Part shown: one piece after another, positions 23,176 through 35,037 of the stretch
Position numbering within the stretch: the first letter of the stretch is position 1
Layout of the letters: each line of letters begins with the position of its first letter
Source: Ditylenchus dipsaci
Lineage: Eukaryota > Nematoda > Chromadorea > Rhabditida > Anguinidae
NCBI GenBank assembly: GCA_004194705.1
Contig: SADC01001275.1
Coordinates: forward strand, 744,001 to 808,000
Direction: 5' to 3'
DNA: 64,000 nucleotides
Translations under genes and position numbers: made by a program
The notes under the pieces: generated by a model
What the model saw: the letters and a program-made list of their open reading frames with translations, nothing else
What the model was told of the DNA's origin: nothing
The model's database searches: none

Positions 23176-23898
23176 AGAGTAGACGTAAAAAATCATAAAA
23201 GCGTTAGTGCCACTTAAGATGGCTAAGAAAAGCACTAGGTGTGCAGATGATGATACCCAAGTCATGGTACATAGGTAATGGTACCCTGATAGTGGTCAGG
23301 GCCGCAACTGTAACTTTTTCAGAGGGGGGGCCTTTTGACCCTAGTTTTAAAATATTTTAGGAAGAGTGGCTGCAGTGTGGGGCTACACATTGTGGACAGA
23401 GTGTAGTGTGTAGCTAGAGCGTGAGACTGCAAAGTGTGAACACTCAAAAGCCATACGCTGCAGCTGAGGCCACCATTGTGCACAAGGATTCATTTTTCGA
23501 AATTCCCGAAACATTTTTCTTTTAGATTATATCAACTATTTTGGCGGCTAGCAGCCACTAAAATGATTTGTTAAAGAGCAGAAACAGTATTTTGTGGAAA
23601 ATGTAAGCGGTGAGACACTTAAAACAAAGCAAAGGTCACATGTACTGATCAAACTAATTGTTATTCCTGAGAACAGACCTATTTTTTTGACCACCATGGC
23701 TGCTGAATAATGATGGAAAATCAAAGATAAATACAGTGCTTCCTGGTTTTCAAAATTAATTCTGTTTGACAGACTGCATATTAAGTATATATTTTGTGCA
23801 TTTGGCAGAATGTTATAAATAACTGAACAAAAAGCTTGGTTTGTGGTCATTTCTAAGTAACTTCTAAAAAACTTGTGTTATAAAGCTACAATTCGAAA

Positions 23899-26465
23899 AT
23901 GACACTTTCTTCCAAAGAAATAATCAAAGTGGAAGAAGACCTGTCTGAAAAGTTTGATGGCATAGTCTTAGTCATCAACCCACCTAATCGCTATTGCAAG
24001 GAGCTCACAGAAGAGGTAACAAATTATAAAACTTTTGAATGCATGATAAAAGCTGCCTTTTTCGTTATTTCTCAAGCTGAGACAAGGGTTAGCCAGCGTA
24101 TGTTAGGACAGTCTTAAACATATCTTAGACTCATTTATGAGTCTGTCCGCGGCCTACCAAGGCCTACGCTGGCCTTTCCTTGACTAAGCACAATCTAAAT
24201 AATAATAATAATAAAAATCAGCAGGGTTGACCAAAGCAAAAAAACTGTACTCCTCTCGTAGTTATTCGCTTTGCAATACAGTGTCTTACTTATTGTAGTC
24301 AGATCTGAACAGTTTCAATTTTAAGCCTAAAAGTGGCTAACTATTGAGAAATCTGCTTTGATTCAACCCCTCCCCAAAATTGACTTTTTAGGAGTGTTCA
24401 CAAACCATTTTTAGTGATAATTTTGCCATAAAAGACCATAGGAGCAATTTTGAAGGGATTTAGAGGTTTGTTGGGAGTGCAAGGGATGAAAAAAATTACC
24501 TCCATTTTGTCCCTTCCACTCCTAATACAGCCCTAAATTTCTTTTAATTACTGTTCTGGCCCTTTTATTGAAAAAAAGTTTTTACGATGCTTCGGGAGGG
24601 GCATATGAAAGTAGCAGTTTTTGGTATATCGAGATTTCAAAGTATTAGAAATGTAGTCTGTAATAACCAACAAAACACATTGTTATCATTCTATCATTAT
24701 TGAAGGTTATGTGTTTATTGTCGATAAATATTTTTAGATGGTAGCCAAAGAAGGCTGGGACAATTCACACTACTGCTATGACATCTGGAAGCGTAGTTTT
24801 GGGCCTGTATTCAAGCTATATTGCGCTTTTGACAAAAGTATGGTATATCTTTTTTCTCTTTCCGTCCATATGTATCAAACAGTACACAAATTTTAAATTT
24901 TTTTATATTTTATTAATCATATCGGGTCTATAAGGAAGTCTATATCATAATAGCGTCACCCTTTTAAAGTTTTTTTTGAGAGAAAATACATTTCTTATAA
25001 AGAACTTCAGGAAAATCTGTTAAATATCTTCCTAATTAATCTAGACCCGGTATTCTACCCAATACTTGTTTTTAAGAGGCAGACAAAATTGTGGGGTCCG
25101 CGAGCAGAGCTTGGTTGATCCATTTGACCCTAGCTGCAAGGGTGTGCTCCACTGCTCTATGTACTACGTCCAAGCAGAATACCGCCAACTTAAACTAGGT
25201 CTGCAACTGTGTGACAAGGCTTACTCAGACGCACCTTCTTTGAATTTGTTTTGCTATGGAGGTAAAATTATTTGAAATCAGAAAACATATTTTAAATGAC
25301 ACGGCAATCTAAATTTAAAAAATGGAAATCAAATAAACTGCGGCTGTGCCGAAAAAAGTAAAAGAATATTTGGTAAAAGGCACATTTGGTAAAAAAAACT
25401 TTTTGATACGATTCTTTTTTTTTGTAAAGGCACATTTGGTAAAATTTCTTTAAGTAAAGGCACATTTGATAATTTTTTTTGTCTGTGTGACACAATCTGT
25501 GTCACGAAAAGAACCTAAAATAGCCGTTACCGATTTTTTTTACCAAATGTGACTTTACCAAAAAATTCCACCAAAAGTTTTTTTTGCCAAATGTGCCGCT
25601 CACCAAATAATTCTTTACCTTTTTCGGTACAGCCATAAATTTTCATAAACTTTTATTTTTATATTTAGTGGCATCCATGTACAATAAATACAAAGCCGTA
25701 ATGAATTTCGACAAGTTTGCAAACTGGCGTTTGCAAACTACATACGCCCGATGTTCTGACATTAGGCCTGAAAATTTGGATCCAGTAGACACTAGTGTGG
25801 AGCTGAAGCACTGGAGATTGGTGCCCTTGCAAGACATTTTGGCCTACGACAAAGTGATTGCGTGTGGCATCAACCGAGAAGCATACTTGACCAATACTGT
25901 TCAACATCCTGACTCTCTGACAATGGTTGCTACTAAAACCGGTCAGTTGGTGGGTGTCTGTCAGATCCGTGAACTAGTTGGCAAGCGTTTGGGCATTTCT
26001 TTGTTTTATGCTGACAATGAAGTGAGTTTTTTTACATCAGATTGTTCAGAAAATTCTGTCAAGTTGATAATTTTTCAATGTTGTCCTCAAAGTTTCGATT
26101 GTTATTTCGAATTATTCACTTAAAAATTTTGTAACCGTAAAGAACTTGTTTTAGGCCATTGCAAGATCTCTTCTAAAATATGTGTTGGAGGAATTCCCCA
26201 AAAGTCGATACAGATCACTGGATTCATACACTAAATTTGTCTACAAGACTCCTTCAACCAACGAGAACTCATGTCAAATGTTCATGAATTTAGTGGATGG
26301 CAAAATTCTAGATAAGCAGGTTTTAGTGCCTCAGTTTACTAAAGAGGTTTTGCAGGTAGGTCAAAGATTAAACGTAAAAGTTTAATTTTAATTGTTTAAG
26401 TATATTTTTAGTTCCCCACTCATCTAATCTACTCGATCTGTGATGAACACTCTGGTCTAATATAA
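23899..26465 (+). CDS. Nematode YitH/HolE-type (DUF1248-like) GNAT acetyltransferase
   Basis: Predicted N-acetyltransferase of the GNAT fold, in the nematode-expanded family once called DUF1248; substrate unknown. Exons: 23899-24015, 24738-24837, 25045-25261, 25669-26021, 26155-26355 and 26412-26465; about 346 residues. It starts MTLSSKEIIKVEEDLSEKFD, passes NPPNRYCKELTEE, has the acetyl-CoA region HCSMYYVQAEYRQLKLGLQL, then the second-domain pattern VPLQDILAYDKVIACGINRE and ISLFYADNEAIARSLLKYVL. Exon 3 starts in the frame of NPVFYPILVFKRQ but continues in the frame of DPFDPSCKG, so it carries one extra or two missing bases near 25100-25115; its 217-nt length is also out of phase. All other phases agree. 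Intron 3 hosts foldback FB9. Family assignment rests on remembered sequence patterns, not a search. Confidence 0.7.
25342..25634. mobile_element. Foldback element FB9 (GGCTGT termini, GGCACATTTGGTAAA arms)
   Basis: Starts GGCTGTGCCGAAAAA and ends TTTTTCGGTACAGCC. The arms are tandem AAAGGCACATTTGGTAAA units in opposite orientation. The flanks (ATAAACTGC and ATAAATTTT) share only the first five bases, so a target duplication is not demonstrated. It lies in intron 3 of the acetyltransferase gene. Confidence 0.65.
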
Positions 26466-26550
26466 GTGGTGTCAGTCACACATTTTCGAATGGAATTTGT
26501 TAAAAAATTATTCTTTTAATCCTATTATTTGAATTCATAATTCTGATTTC

Positions 26551-26556
26551 AATAAA
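26551..26556 (+). terminator. Polyadenylation signal of the acetyltransferase gene
   Basis: AATAAA 86 nt past the TAA at 26463-26465. Confidence 0.55.
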
Positions 26557-26989
26557 AATAAGTCTTTGGAAAAGCGAAACACAGAACTTTTAAAAAAGCA
26601 ACAGAAGAAAAATCCGGACACGGACAAAATTTGCGCGCCCATGATTTGCCCGGGACAAATTTTCTCGTGGCTAAATTTGCCTGGACACATTCATATGGAA
26701 TCAGTATGAATGTGTTATACACCCAACTGGATACAAAAAATGACTGGATAGCTTGTGCTTAGTCTTAGAGTAGGTAGGCGTACGTTAGGACGGACTCAAA
26801 AATGTTTTTTGAATTACAAAAATAGTAATAAAAAATGTTTCAGGACCGTCCTGCGAATCCAGATGAATACCCTACCAATCATTGTAACAATACTTGCGGT
26901 TACATAATATACCAACATGTTTATTATTATTCATTACAATCTTTGGCACGTTAAATCGATCCGTGGTGTTTCATTTGGTCCATCAGAAA

Positions 26990-27348
26990 TATATTTGGAA
27001 GGGTGGTGGCTATCCAGGTAGAGTGGCTGGAAAAAGTATTTTCAAGGTGACTTCTCGTTGTGCACACCATTTATCACCGTTGCATGCAAGAATACCTCTG
27101 TCAGAAACAGGTTGCAACAACTCGAATTGTAGATAAAACAAAGGAACCGTGGAAAAATGTTCACCTTGGATTAAGTATTTTGTGAGCATACTTAAAAGAT
27201 TGATAAAAAAACCTCTTGAAACTAGGCATTCTTTGATGTGTTCATATTGAGTGAGCACAACAGTGGGCCAGGGTGTATAAAGCGTATATATTGGACCGTA
27301 AACCTCAGCTAGTTTGTCCATATAAATATGTACATCAGAATCTGGGAT
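26990..27348 (-). pseudogene. Cytochrome P450 (CYP2-like) N-terminal fragment
   Basis: Two minus-strand exons: 27348-27213 (IPDSDVHIYMDKLAEVYGPIY, then PTVVLTQYEHIKECLV) and 27164 to about 27030 (GEHFST, then GILACNGDKWCAQREVTLKIL). Acceptors, donor and phase fit each other. These correspond to the region before and including the C-helix (WxxQR-type motif) of microsomal P450s. The frame stops soon after TLKIL, and neither the membrane anchor nor the heme-binding part is seen within the window, so this is a broken fragment or an incomplete gene. Confidence 0.6.
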
Positions 27349-28478
27349 CTAATCCTTGCTTAGAATGATAGTAATGAAAAAGCAGCAAATTTCCTATTAT
27401 AGGCAATGGAACAGGGCCAGGAGGATAAGTTTTCACAAACACTAAGTAAAATCATGCAACATAGGTGACTAAGGCAAGAATAGCTGCTGTCAATAGCAGA
27501 AATATCATTTATCTCAAACGAAAATCATAACTTTTTATACTTGTTAATGAACAAAATAAAAAAAAAGAGTTATGCAAACGATTTTGATCTATTTTATGCA
27601 AATTTAGAACGTCTTTATTTTCAAAGATACAAGATAACGAAAATTTTGTGGTGCCTCCGAAGAAAAAATTGGTCCCTCCCGTTTTTTTTGGGCCGTTATG
27701 CGTTATATGGGGGTCATCCAAAAATCGGTTTGAACTACTTTTTCTTGCGTTCTTAGCTGCTGAAAAAGGTCAACCATTTTTGAAATTTTTTTTACCAAAT
27801 TTTTACTTTTTGCCTCAAGGGATCAAGGTAGGAGAGTGCCTGAGGGGGTGACGACCCCCCCCTTTTTTCGCAAAAAATTATCGGTGTTGAGAAATGTAAA
27901 AAATTATCTCTCAAATTCACTTTCAATCTTTTTTGTGGGCTCTCCCTAGTCAAGCCAGCCTAGTTGCTTGGGCCAGACAGCCCTCTGACTCTCTGCTGCT
28001 TGGCTCGATGTCTCTGCCCCTATTGAGAGGTAAAGCCCCTCCCCCATTCGTGCGTTCGTTACAGCCAGCGCCCCTCTTCAAGCCAGTCCTAGTCGTTATT
28101 GTCACATGTGAAAAATCAATTGTTACATTTGTGCTTAGAATTTTTCGTGGGAATATTTCATTATTAAAAAGGGTGGCGAACTTTATATACGCATCGCTTC
28201 AGGTCGCAGTTATCATCATCAACGAAAACAGCCACACCTACTGGAGCTCATATATAACCTTGAATAAGCTGAACTTCCGAAAATCGATGGTTTAAGAGAA
28301 ACCCGGGATGGTCGGTTACTCAATTCGGACCATCAATTCAACCCACTACATCGCCCACAAGTAGACCGTATTTTCTCTAATTGTGCGGCCCTTCCTAATT
28401 AAGCGGCCAACACCTTGTTTTTTTACTAATATTTCAGAGTTAAGGCCATTACAGATATACAATTCAAGATTTTCTGAA
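27349..28478. other. Gene-poor stretch between the P450 fragment and MITE-T
   Basis: Low-complexity AT-rich DNA with a GC-richer patch at about 27930-28110 that is open in one frame but resembles no family I know. A SINE-like piece (TTTATATACGCATCGCTTC at about 28180) is shared with 49325. No RNA gene seen. Confidence 0.4.
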
Positions 28479-29072
28479 TACAATCAAACCGGCACTATTC
28501 TTGTTGGTACCCCCAAATCATAGGATTTTTTTTCAAAATTTTTTAAGCTATTTTTTGAATTTTTTTGAACTGAAAATCATTATTAATGCTTTTTCTCATG
28601 GTATGTTTGTAAACGCTGACATTTTATTTCATTTTTCTGTCACAACGATTTGCGTGCACGCATATTCAACAGCTATTTGGCTCCATAAGTTGTACACAAT
28701 ATCAGGACCCGCATATTTCTTCTTCGTATTGAATCCTTTTAACTCGTCCATGCTAAATTAACCACACCATTGTTCAATAAAAAGAAATAAATAATGTTAA
28801 CAAAACAAAAATTCAAAAAATAGCTTAAAAAATTTTGAAAAAAAAATCCTATGATTTGGGGGGGGGGTACCAACAAGAATAGTGCCATCAAACCTTTATA
28901 TAACGACACCCCAAGGGACCGGCCTAAGAATGTCGTTATATCGAGTTGTCGTTATATCGGGGGTTCATTTGACTGAATTTTAGTCAAAGCTGACCAAATT
29001 AGCCAGTTTTTGGGTGTCCTTATATCGAGGTGTCGTTATATAGGTGTGTCATAATATCGAGGTTTGACTGTA
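28479..29072. mobile_element. Tigger-type MITE (MITE-T) split by foldback FB10
   Basis: The left end TACAATCAAACC is cut off from the continuation TTTATATAACGACACC by FB10; the right end is TATCGAGGTTTGACTGTA. Joined, they make a standard TA-flanked pogo/Tigger MITE with CGTTATATCGAG repeats. Confidence 0.65.
28491..28886. mobile_element. Foldback FB10 (GGCACTATTC termini, 8-bp duplication)
   Basis: Starts GGCACTATTCTTGTTGG and ends with the reverse complement. Flanked by ATCAAACC at 28483-28490 and 28887-28894. The 8-bp duplication would also suit a hAT-type MITE. Confidence 0.75.
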
Positions 29073-29271
29073 ATTTGGCTTTTAGATTGTTGGGCACCAA
29101 ACAGACTTTTTTTGTCTAAACAAAGAAATAAGTTATAGGCTGACAAGTAACAAAATGCAACCCACAAAAAGTGCTTATAATTTTGACAGAATTACATTAT
29201 CTAATATCGAAGCATGCTTATGTTAATGTTAATGTTTTCATCTTTCAGGTTCGATCCCCAGTGGATGCATA

Positions 29272-31489
29272 CCGTAAAACCTCTATTAATCAGGCCGGCC
29301 GGATTATTTTTCAACCTCCTTCCAGGGGGCCGGATTATTAGAGGGGGCCGGTTTATTAGAAGGGGTCGGATTATTTTTCAACCTTCGGAGCCGGAGGCGC
29401 CAATAATTTTTTTGAAGTATTTTTCTACAACTTTTTGCTCTCAAAAAACGCTTTTGTCAGCTATTTATTCTGTTTGATGTTTGTTCGATTTCTATTTTAT
29501 GAATACTTATTCGTTTCAGGGTGTCTTTTATGGACTTAAGCGAGTACCTCGATCGTCAAGCAGCTATCGAAGCAGATAAAGCGGCTAACAATTCAGAGTT
29601 TTATGAGCAAGAGGTTGAGATTTCGGTCTCTTTCTTGCGTATTTATCTCTAATCTTTTAACCTGTTCTAGGAGTTACAGCTACAGGAGGATGAAAGAGGG
29701 CCCATCAGTCGCAAAAGACATCGGCATAATGATGCAGCAAAAAAAGCTTGAAGCAATTACTTGGTCCAAGACAATTTCCATTCATTCTGCTGCGAAAAAA
29801 TTCGATGTATCCAGGGGGGTCATTCAGAATTGGCGAAAGCATGAGAGAGAAATACAGCAACAGCTGTGAGGAATTTTTATTATGTTCTATATAGCTTTCG
29901 ATTTTTCAGTAACATGGCTAAAGGATCAAAGCGAAAGAGACTTGAAGGAGCCGGAAGGCCAGTGCTTGAGCCAGAACTTGACAGCGAGTTAGCAGAGTGG
30001 ATCCGAGAGATGAGGGAAAGCAAAAAACCAGTGTCAAGAAGCATCATCAGGATGAAAGCTGTTGAAGTTTTTCGCAGTAACAAAATTAAGGTATCGGTCT
30101 AGCAAGTCATAAATAGAACAATTGTTAAAATATCTCTTCTGTTTTAAATTTCAAATGGCTGGTTGGAGAAGCTTCTGAATCGCCATAATTTTGTGCTGCG
30201 ACGTCGTACCACTACCTGTCAAAGAGCTCCTGAGAATTTTGCCGAAGTGGTTGCCAAGTTCATTGTCCATGTGGAGAAACTGCGCAAGGAAAAGAATTCT
30301 CATTAACTTATGCCATGGACGGGACTGCAGTTTGGTTTGACTGCCCGATAACCGATGCATTGAGACAAAAGGAGCGCAGGATGTTAGATTTCTCGTTGTC
30401 CACGAACTGCAAATAAACTAATTCTAATTTGTTCATTAGGTGTCAGTGATCACTACGGGACACGAAAAGATGCGGCTAACAGTGTGTTTGACTGCTCGTT
30501 CAGATGGAAAAAAGCTCATGCCCTATGTGCTTGTGAAGAGGAAGCGGCCAGTACCCTCTATCGTCAGCCAATTCAAAGGAAAGTTAGTGATAAACTGGGC
30601 TGGCTCAACTTGGATGAATGATCTAACAACAGAAGACTATCTGCATCAAGTGATCAGGAGTGATGGAGTGTTTGCTAAAAAGCGCTTGCTCGTCTGGGAT
30701 GCTTTTGCAAGTCACAAGAGTCAAGCAACTACTGCTGTGTTGAAGGAACTTGGTATAGAAACTGCACTGATTCCGGGTGGCTGTACGAAATTTATTCAAG
30801 TTGGTGAAATTTCTTAAAAATCCTTATTTATATTCCAATTCTAATTTGTTCATTAGGTGTCAGTGATCAGTCTGTCTTAAATTTTGCTTCTTTTAGGCGC
30901 CAGATGTGTGCTGGAATAAGCCATTCAAGGAGAAGATACGACACTACTACAATAATGGATGAACAATGACGATCAGCGGGAATTCACGGCAGCGGGGAAT
31001 CCGAAAGCGCCAAGTTTGGAAGTGGTCTTGGACTGGGTAGATCGAGCTTGGCAGGAACTTTCTAAAAAGATGATCGTGAATTCTTTCAAGTGTAAATTAT
31101 TTCTCGTGTGTGCTCTGTTTTTTATTTACACCTCTTTTAGGTTGTGCACTGACTACGGCAACTGATGGATCAGAAGACAGTCACATCGTTTGGTTTAAGC
31201 CAAATGGGTCGATCGGTGAAGGGGGACTACAGCTAGTGCGTGATTTCCGTTTGCAAAATTTGGCCGAAGATGGTAGTGACGACTTTGAAGAAGCCGGTAT
31301 CGAAGAAGACGATGAGCTCGATCTAGATAACATTAGCGATAATGAAGAAATGTTGTTTGATTATTGATTGTCCGTTTGTAAAAAAATGTTGTATAAAAAT
31401 ACTTTCCTATTTATACCTCTTTGGAGGGGGCCGGATTATTAGAGAGGGCCGGATAATTAGAGGGGGCCTGATTAATAGAGGTTTTACGG
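29272..31489 (+). mobile_element. Tigger/pogo DNA transposon, nearly complete
   Basis: Terminal inverted repeats starting CCGTAAAACCTCTATTAATC, flanked by TA at 29270-29271 and 31490-31491; 2.2 kb. Subterminal GGCCGGATTATTAGAGG-type units repeat on both sides. The transposase lies on the plus strand inside. Confidence 0.85.
29530..31367 (+). pseudogene. Tigger/pogo transposase (CENP-B-like HTH plus DDD nuclease), frameshifted
   Basis: Cut-and-paste transposase. Exon segments: 29530-29613, 29671-29865, 29910-30090, about 30160-30375, 30439 to about 30805, about 30898-31092 and 31140-31367. In order: a basic N-terminus with a pogo-type HTH (IHSAAKKFDVSRGVIQNW), a CENP-B-type DNA-binding domain (NGWLEKLLNRHN, RRRTTT), and the DDE_1 catalytic core with D in AMDGT (30318), D in LVWDAFASHK (30698) and D in APDVCWNKPFKE (30903). 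The end is NSFKCCALTTATDGSED followed by an acidic tail. The frame is lost by one missing A in the run at 29739-29745, again at about 30300 and at about 30345, and one acceptor lacks AG (about 30152). All catalytic residues survive. Confidence 0.8.
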
Positions 31490-32313
31490 TAACCACTTTT
31501 TTTATCATACCTGTTTTGGGTGCTATCTAGTTTTTTTCTTTTAATTTACAAGTTTGGTCTCAAATTGCGATCAGCTGTTCAATGTCATAAAACTAACTAA
31601 AAAAAGAAAATTAAAAGACCCTCGGAGGGACTAAAACTTTTGAAAATAGGCAATACGTATATAAAGACTCTCCCTTTAATACCTGATGTTTTCAGCTCAA
31701 TCTGTTCGTATTTTTCATTTTCAATGCCAACTGAGGGTGAGGATGAAGATTTTTTGGAGCATCAGATACCGGTCAACCGTAATTTGCGTAAAAAAAAGAA
31801 GTATTTAATCATCACTTCGATTGTGATTTTATTGATTGACCTTAAAGTATCACTTCAATTTTTTGAGTATACACATTAAGGAGAAGTTGTTATTGGGTTG
31901 AGTCGACTCATCAGGTGAACTAGTTGGACATCAACCCATACCTGAAATATGAACTTAGGAAATGTTAAATTGCTGTTTTTCCGACCATGTTCCTGGTTCG
32001 TTATCGTTTTTGAAGATAGCTGGCTTTTTTGGATTTCGCAGCATGAGACCCTTGCATCATACCGGATAACCATCAAAACTTTCTCTACTAAAAAGGGCCA
32101 TACGTACTAAACTGTGCGTTTTGTGTAGAATTTTCATTTTGCTACTAGGGTCCAAATTTTTAATCCTGACACCGTATTTGTGTTCTGCAGGGTCTATTTG
32201 CCTATAAAACTGCTCTTGGAATTCAAAATCACTGTCAATTTCTAATTATACTCAAGATAATAAATGTTTGATTAGTATTAGGCGTGAAGTTCTGCACAAG
32301 ATGCATAGCTTAG
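31490..32313. other. Spacer with a possible first exon
   Basis: An ATG at 31724 opens MPTEGEDEDFLEHQIPVNRN followed by a lysine run and a hydrophobic helix (YLIITSIVILLIDL) up to a possible donor at 31847. TTTTCAG lies about 30 nt upstream. It looks like the cytosolic N-terminus and first membrane helix of a transporter-like protein, but no following exon was found before the foldback cluster. Low confidence. Confidence 0.25.
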
Positions 32314-32739
32314 GGCAATACTTTTTTGCCACAAATATACTTTTTTGCCGCAAATAATACTCTTTTTGCCGCAAATCTTTCTTATGCTTTTTTCTACAAA
32401 TTTTTTAACTTTTTTCAAAAATGATAACACTATCTGGTAGCTCTGCGAATCTTGTTTTATAATGAGGCATTCTTTATTTCAATGTCTTTAAAAAATATAC
32501 AACAAAGAGGCAAAAATATGAACAAAGTTATTTGTTTTATTTAGTTCACACTTTTACTTTTTTGTTGTAAATTTTTGAAAGACATTACAATAAATAATAC
32601 CTCATAAGAACCTAGAACCGCAGAGCTACCAGATAGTGTTATCACTTTAAAAAAAAGTTAAAAAAATATGTAGAAAAAAGCAAAAGAAAGATTTGCGGCA
32701 AAAAAGAGTATTATTTGCGTCAAAAAAAAGTATTGCATC
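32314..32739. mobile_element. Foldback FB3 (GGCAATAC termini, TTTTTGCCGCAAATA arms)
   Basis: Starts GGCAATACTTTTTTGCC and ends AAAAGTATTGCAT. Its arms contain the same TTTTTGCCGCAAA unit as FB1, followed inward by a unique palindrome (GGTAGCTCTGCG). Exact 10-bp direct repeat CATAGCTTAG at 32304-32313 and 32740-32749. Confidence 0.8.
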
Positions 32740-33615
32740 ATAGCTTAGTGCCTAATTTTTTGTGATAATCCGCATGGCAGGTTATTTTTCAACTTCAATA
32801 CGACAGTCGAAAATGCTGACGGTCTAAATTGTATCGGTCAAAATGAGCTGGTAGTCGAAATTAAGACGGTCAATCAGCTCTACCCCTGTGAATCATGAAG
32901 TATGAAGTTTAAACTGTATTAAAAAGGGTTGCAGTTTACAATCCCCCTCCCCCACGGGAGTGATCGGATGGCTCTAGGTGAATTCATCCAAGGTGAATTC
33001 ATCCAAGGTGAATTCATCCAAGGTGAATTCATCCAACGGTGAATTCATCCAATTTTTTGCCCCGACACGATTTCTTTTTAAATACGGTATGAAATTCTGT
33101 TTTCTCGTCAGTGTTTGTGTTCTTGCATTGTTTGTTGCAGTTGTTCGTGTTTTTTATGATCTCTTTAAAGGGGCATAGCCGTGCCCGACACGGAGAAAAG
33201 GCGGACCAGCACTATTTTTTCTTTCTAGATCAAGTTTTACATGCGTTTTTATCCAGATTTTTAAAGTTTTCTTTCTAGTTTTTTAAACTATTATAAGGTC
33301 ATCAATATTAGATTTGTCGCAAAACGAGTGAAAAATGGGGCGATTCAAAAAAATTGCTGGTCCAGGCCTTAACTTTTTTGAAATGCACGGGTATGCTCTT
33401 TTAATTTATTCACTAGAAAAGGCGCTCCGGCCAAAAGCCGGTGCTAGAACTTTCGGGTGCCACATGTGCTTTAACCGGGAAACGGTAAATTCGCTGACAG
33501 TAAATTCGCCGACAGTAAATTCGCCGATACGAATTCGCTGACAGGTAAATTCGCCGACAACCTTTCAATTTCTCACTAGGGTACGTGGTTATGCTTGAAT
33601 ACACTAAAAAATATA

Positions 33616-34140
33616 GGCTGTAACTGAATTACCACACCTAAAGTCTGAAATACCACACCTTTTTAATTAATTCCCACACCTTTTTCAAATTTGCGCTAAA
33701 CATACTGAATTCCCACACCTTTTTACTTAATTCCCACACCTTTTTTTCTGAAATTGCTAATTTATGTTCTAAATTATTTTCTGAGGTGTCCTACTGTAGT
33801 AAATCGAGGTCGCTGAGCACGAATATGCCCTCAGAATTACATTGTTCCTACAAGAAGCTCAATAACTCAACAAGTCAAAACAAGTGAGATAAAATTCAGT
33901 TATGTAATTCTGAGAGTAATTCTGAGGGCATATTCGTGCTCAGCGACCTCGATTTACTACAGTAGGACACCTCAGAAAATAATTTCGAACATAAATTAGC
34001 AATTTCAGAAAAAAAGGTGTGGGAATTAAGTAAAAAGGTGTGGGAATTCAGTATGTTTAGCGCGAATTTGAAAAAGGGGTGGGAATTAATTAAAAAGGTG
34101 TGGGATTTCAGACTTTAGGTGTGGGAATTCAATTTGATCC
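33616..34140. mobile_element. Foldback FB8 (GGCTGTAACTGAA termini, TTCCCACACCTTTTT arms)
   Basis: Starts GGCTGTAACTGAATTACC and ends GGAATTCAATTTGATCC. The outer arms are tandem TTCCCACACCTTTTT units; the inner arms are unique and palindromic. Exact 9-bp direct repeat AAAAATATA at 33607-33615 and 34141-34149. It shares termini with FB4 but not arm repeats. Confidence 0.8.
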
Positions 34141-34197
34141 AAAAATATATAAGATTTAAACATAGTTTTTTAACTGGGGGTAATTGGGCAAAAATAA

Positions 34198-34681
34198 GGT
34201 ATGCGCCCGAGTGGGTTCGAACCAGCAACCTCTACATCACCCCTTAAAATCGCTCAGGACTCCATCCGTAGTGACCAAACTAAGTGATCGTCCACTTGGA
34301 TCAAATTTTTTTAACGTTTTCGAGTTCCAAAGCAGTTTTTCTGCACTAATTTCACTATGCTGAAGATGGTTTGACAGTGGTAAAATCACGTTTTATCAAG
34401 AAATTTTCGAGTTATTGCCAACGATTGATTTATCAATATCAATAGTTAGCAAAAACTCAAAAATTTATCGATAAAACGTGATTTTACCACTGTCAAACCA
34501 TCTTCAGCATAGTGAATTTAGTGCAGATAAGTTGTTTTGGAACCCAAAAACGTAAAAAAAGAATTTTCGATCCAAGTGGACGACCACTTGGTTTGGTTTG
34601 GTCACACTGGATGATGGGATTCTTAGTGATTCTGGGGTGATGTAGAGGTTGCTGGTTCGCATCCACCTGGGCGCATACCTT
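34198..34681. repeat. Palindromic SINE-like repeat
   Basis: Ends GGTATGCGCCC and its reverse complement. Each end has a B-box-like stretch (GGTTGCTGGTTCGCATCC), and the centre is a GACAGTGGTAAAATCACG inverted pair. A related copy lies at about 58130-58570. Confidence 0.55.
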
Positions 34682-35037
34682 TTTTACCATAGTTTAAGAT
34701 ATAAAAGACAAGCGTTTGACTTTTCAGGTCCTCTGGGTGATTATACCCTACTCTGGAGTTACCTGGATATCAACCTGTCCACGTGGTAGCCGTCCCAGGT
34801 TAGATTTTGGGTAGGTGAAATCGCGTTTTCGGTTGTATCAAGCATAATTCCTCACACAATTTTAAGTTAGAAAAATGGTTTATTTTTTATTCTAGAAAAA
34901 TTTCAATTATTTAGGCCATCCACGCGGATATCCACCTGACCAGGAGGTACCCACCGCACTTTTCGGGGTTTGCGTGAGTGAAATATTCATTTTGGTCCTA
35001 AAAAACCTAATTGGTAAAGTACCCCAATATAAAATAT

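Noticed and set aside
22122..23265. Several overlapping open frames of 60-110 codons rich in Phe, Cys, His and Arg
   Set aside because: They are translations of the TCACAGATTCAC tandem arms on both strands and mirror each other across the FB2 palindrome.
23548..23850. A 100-codon minus-strand open frame upstream of the acetyltransferase
   Set aside because: No recognisable motif or exon signals; it probably overlaps the acetyltransferase promoter by chance.
27933..28295. A 120-codon plus-strand open frame in a GC-richer patch
   Set aside because: No family resemblance, no splice context, and a low-complexity composition; left as unassigned DNA.
28491..28886. Assigning FB10 firmly to the GGC foldback group
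   Set aside because: It has GGC ends but no tandem arms, and its 8-bp duplication suits a hAT-type MITE equally well, so I keep the assignment open.
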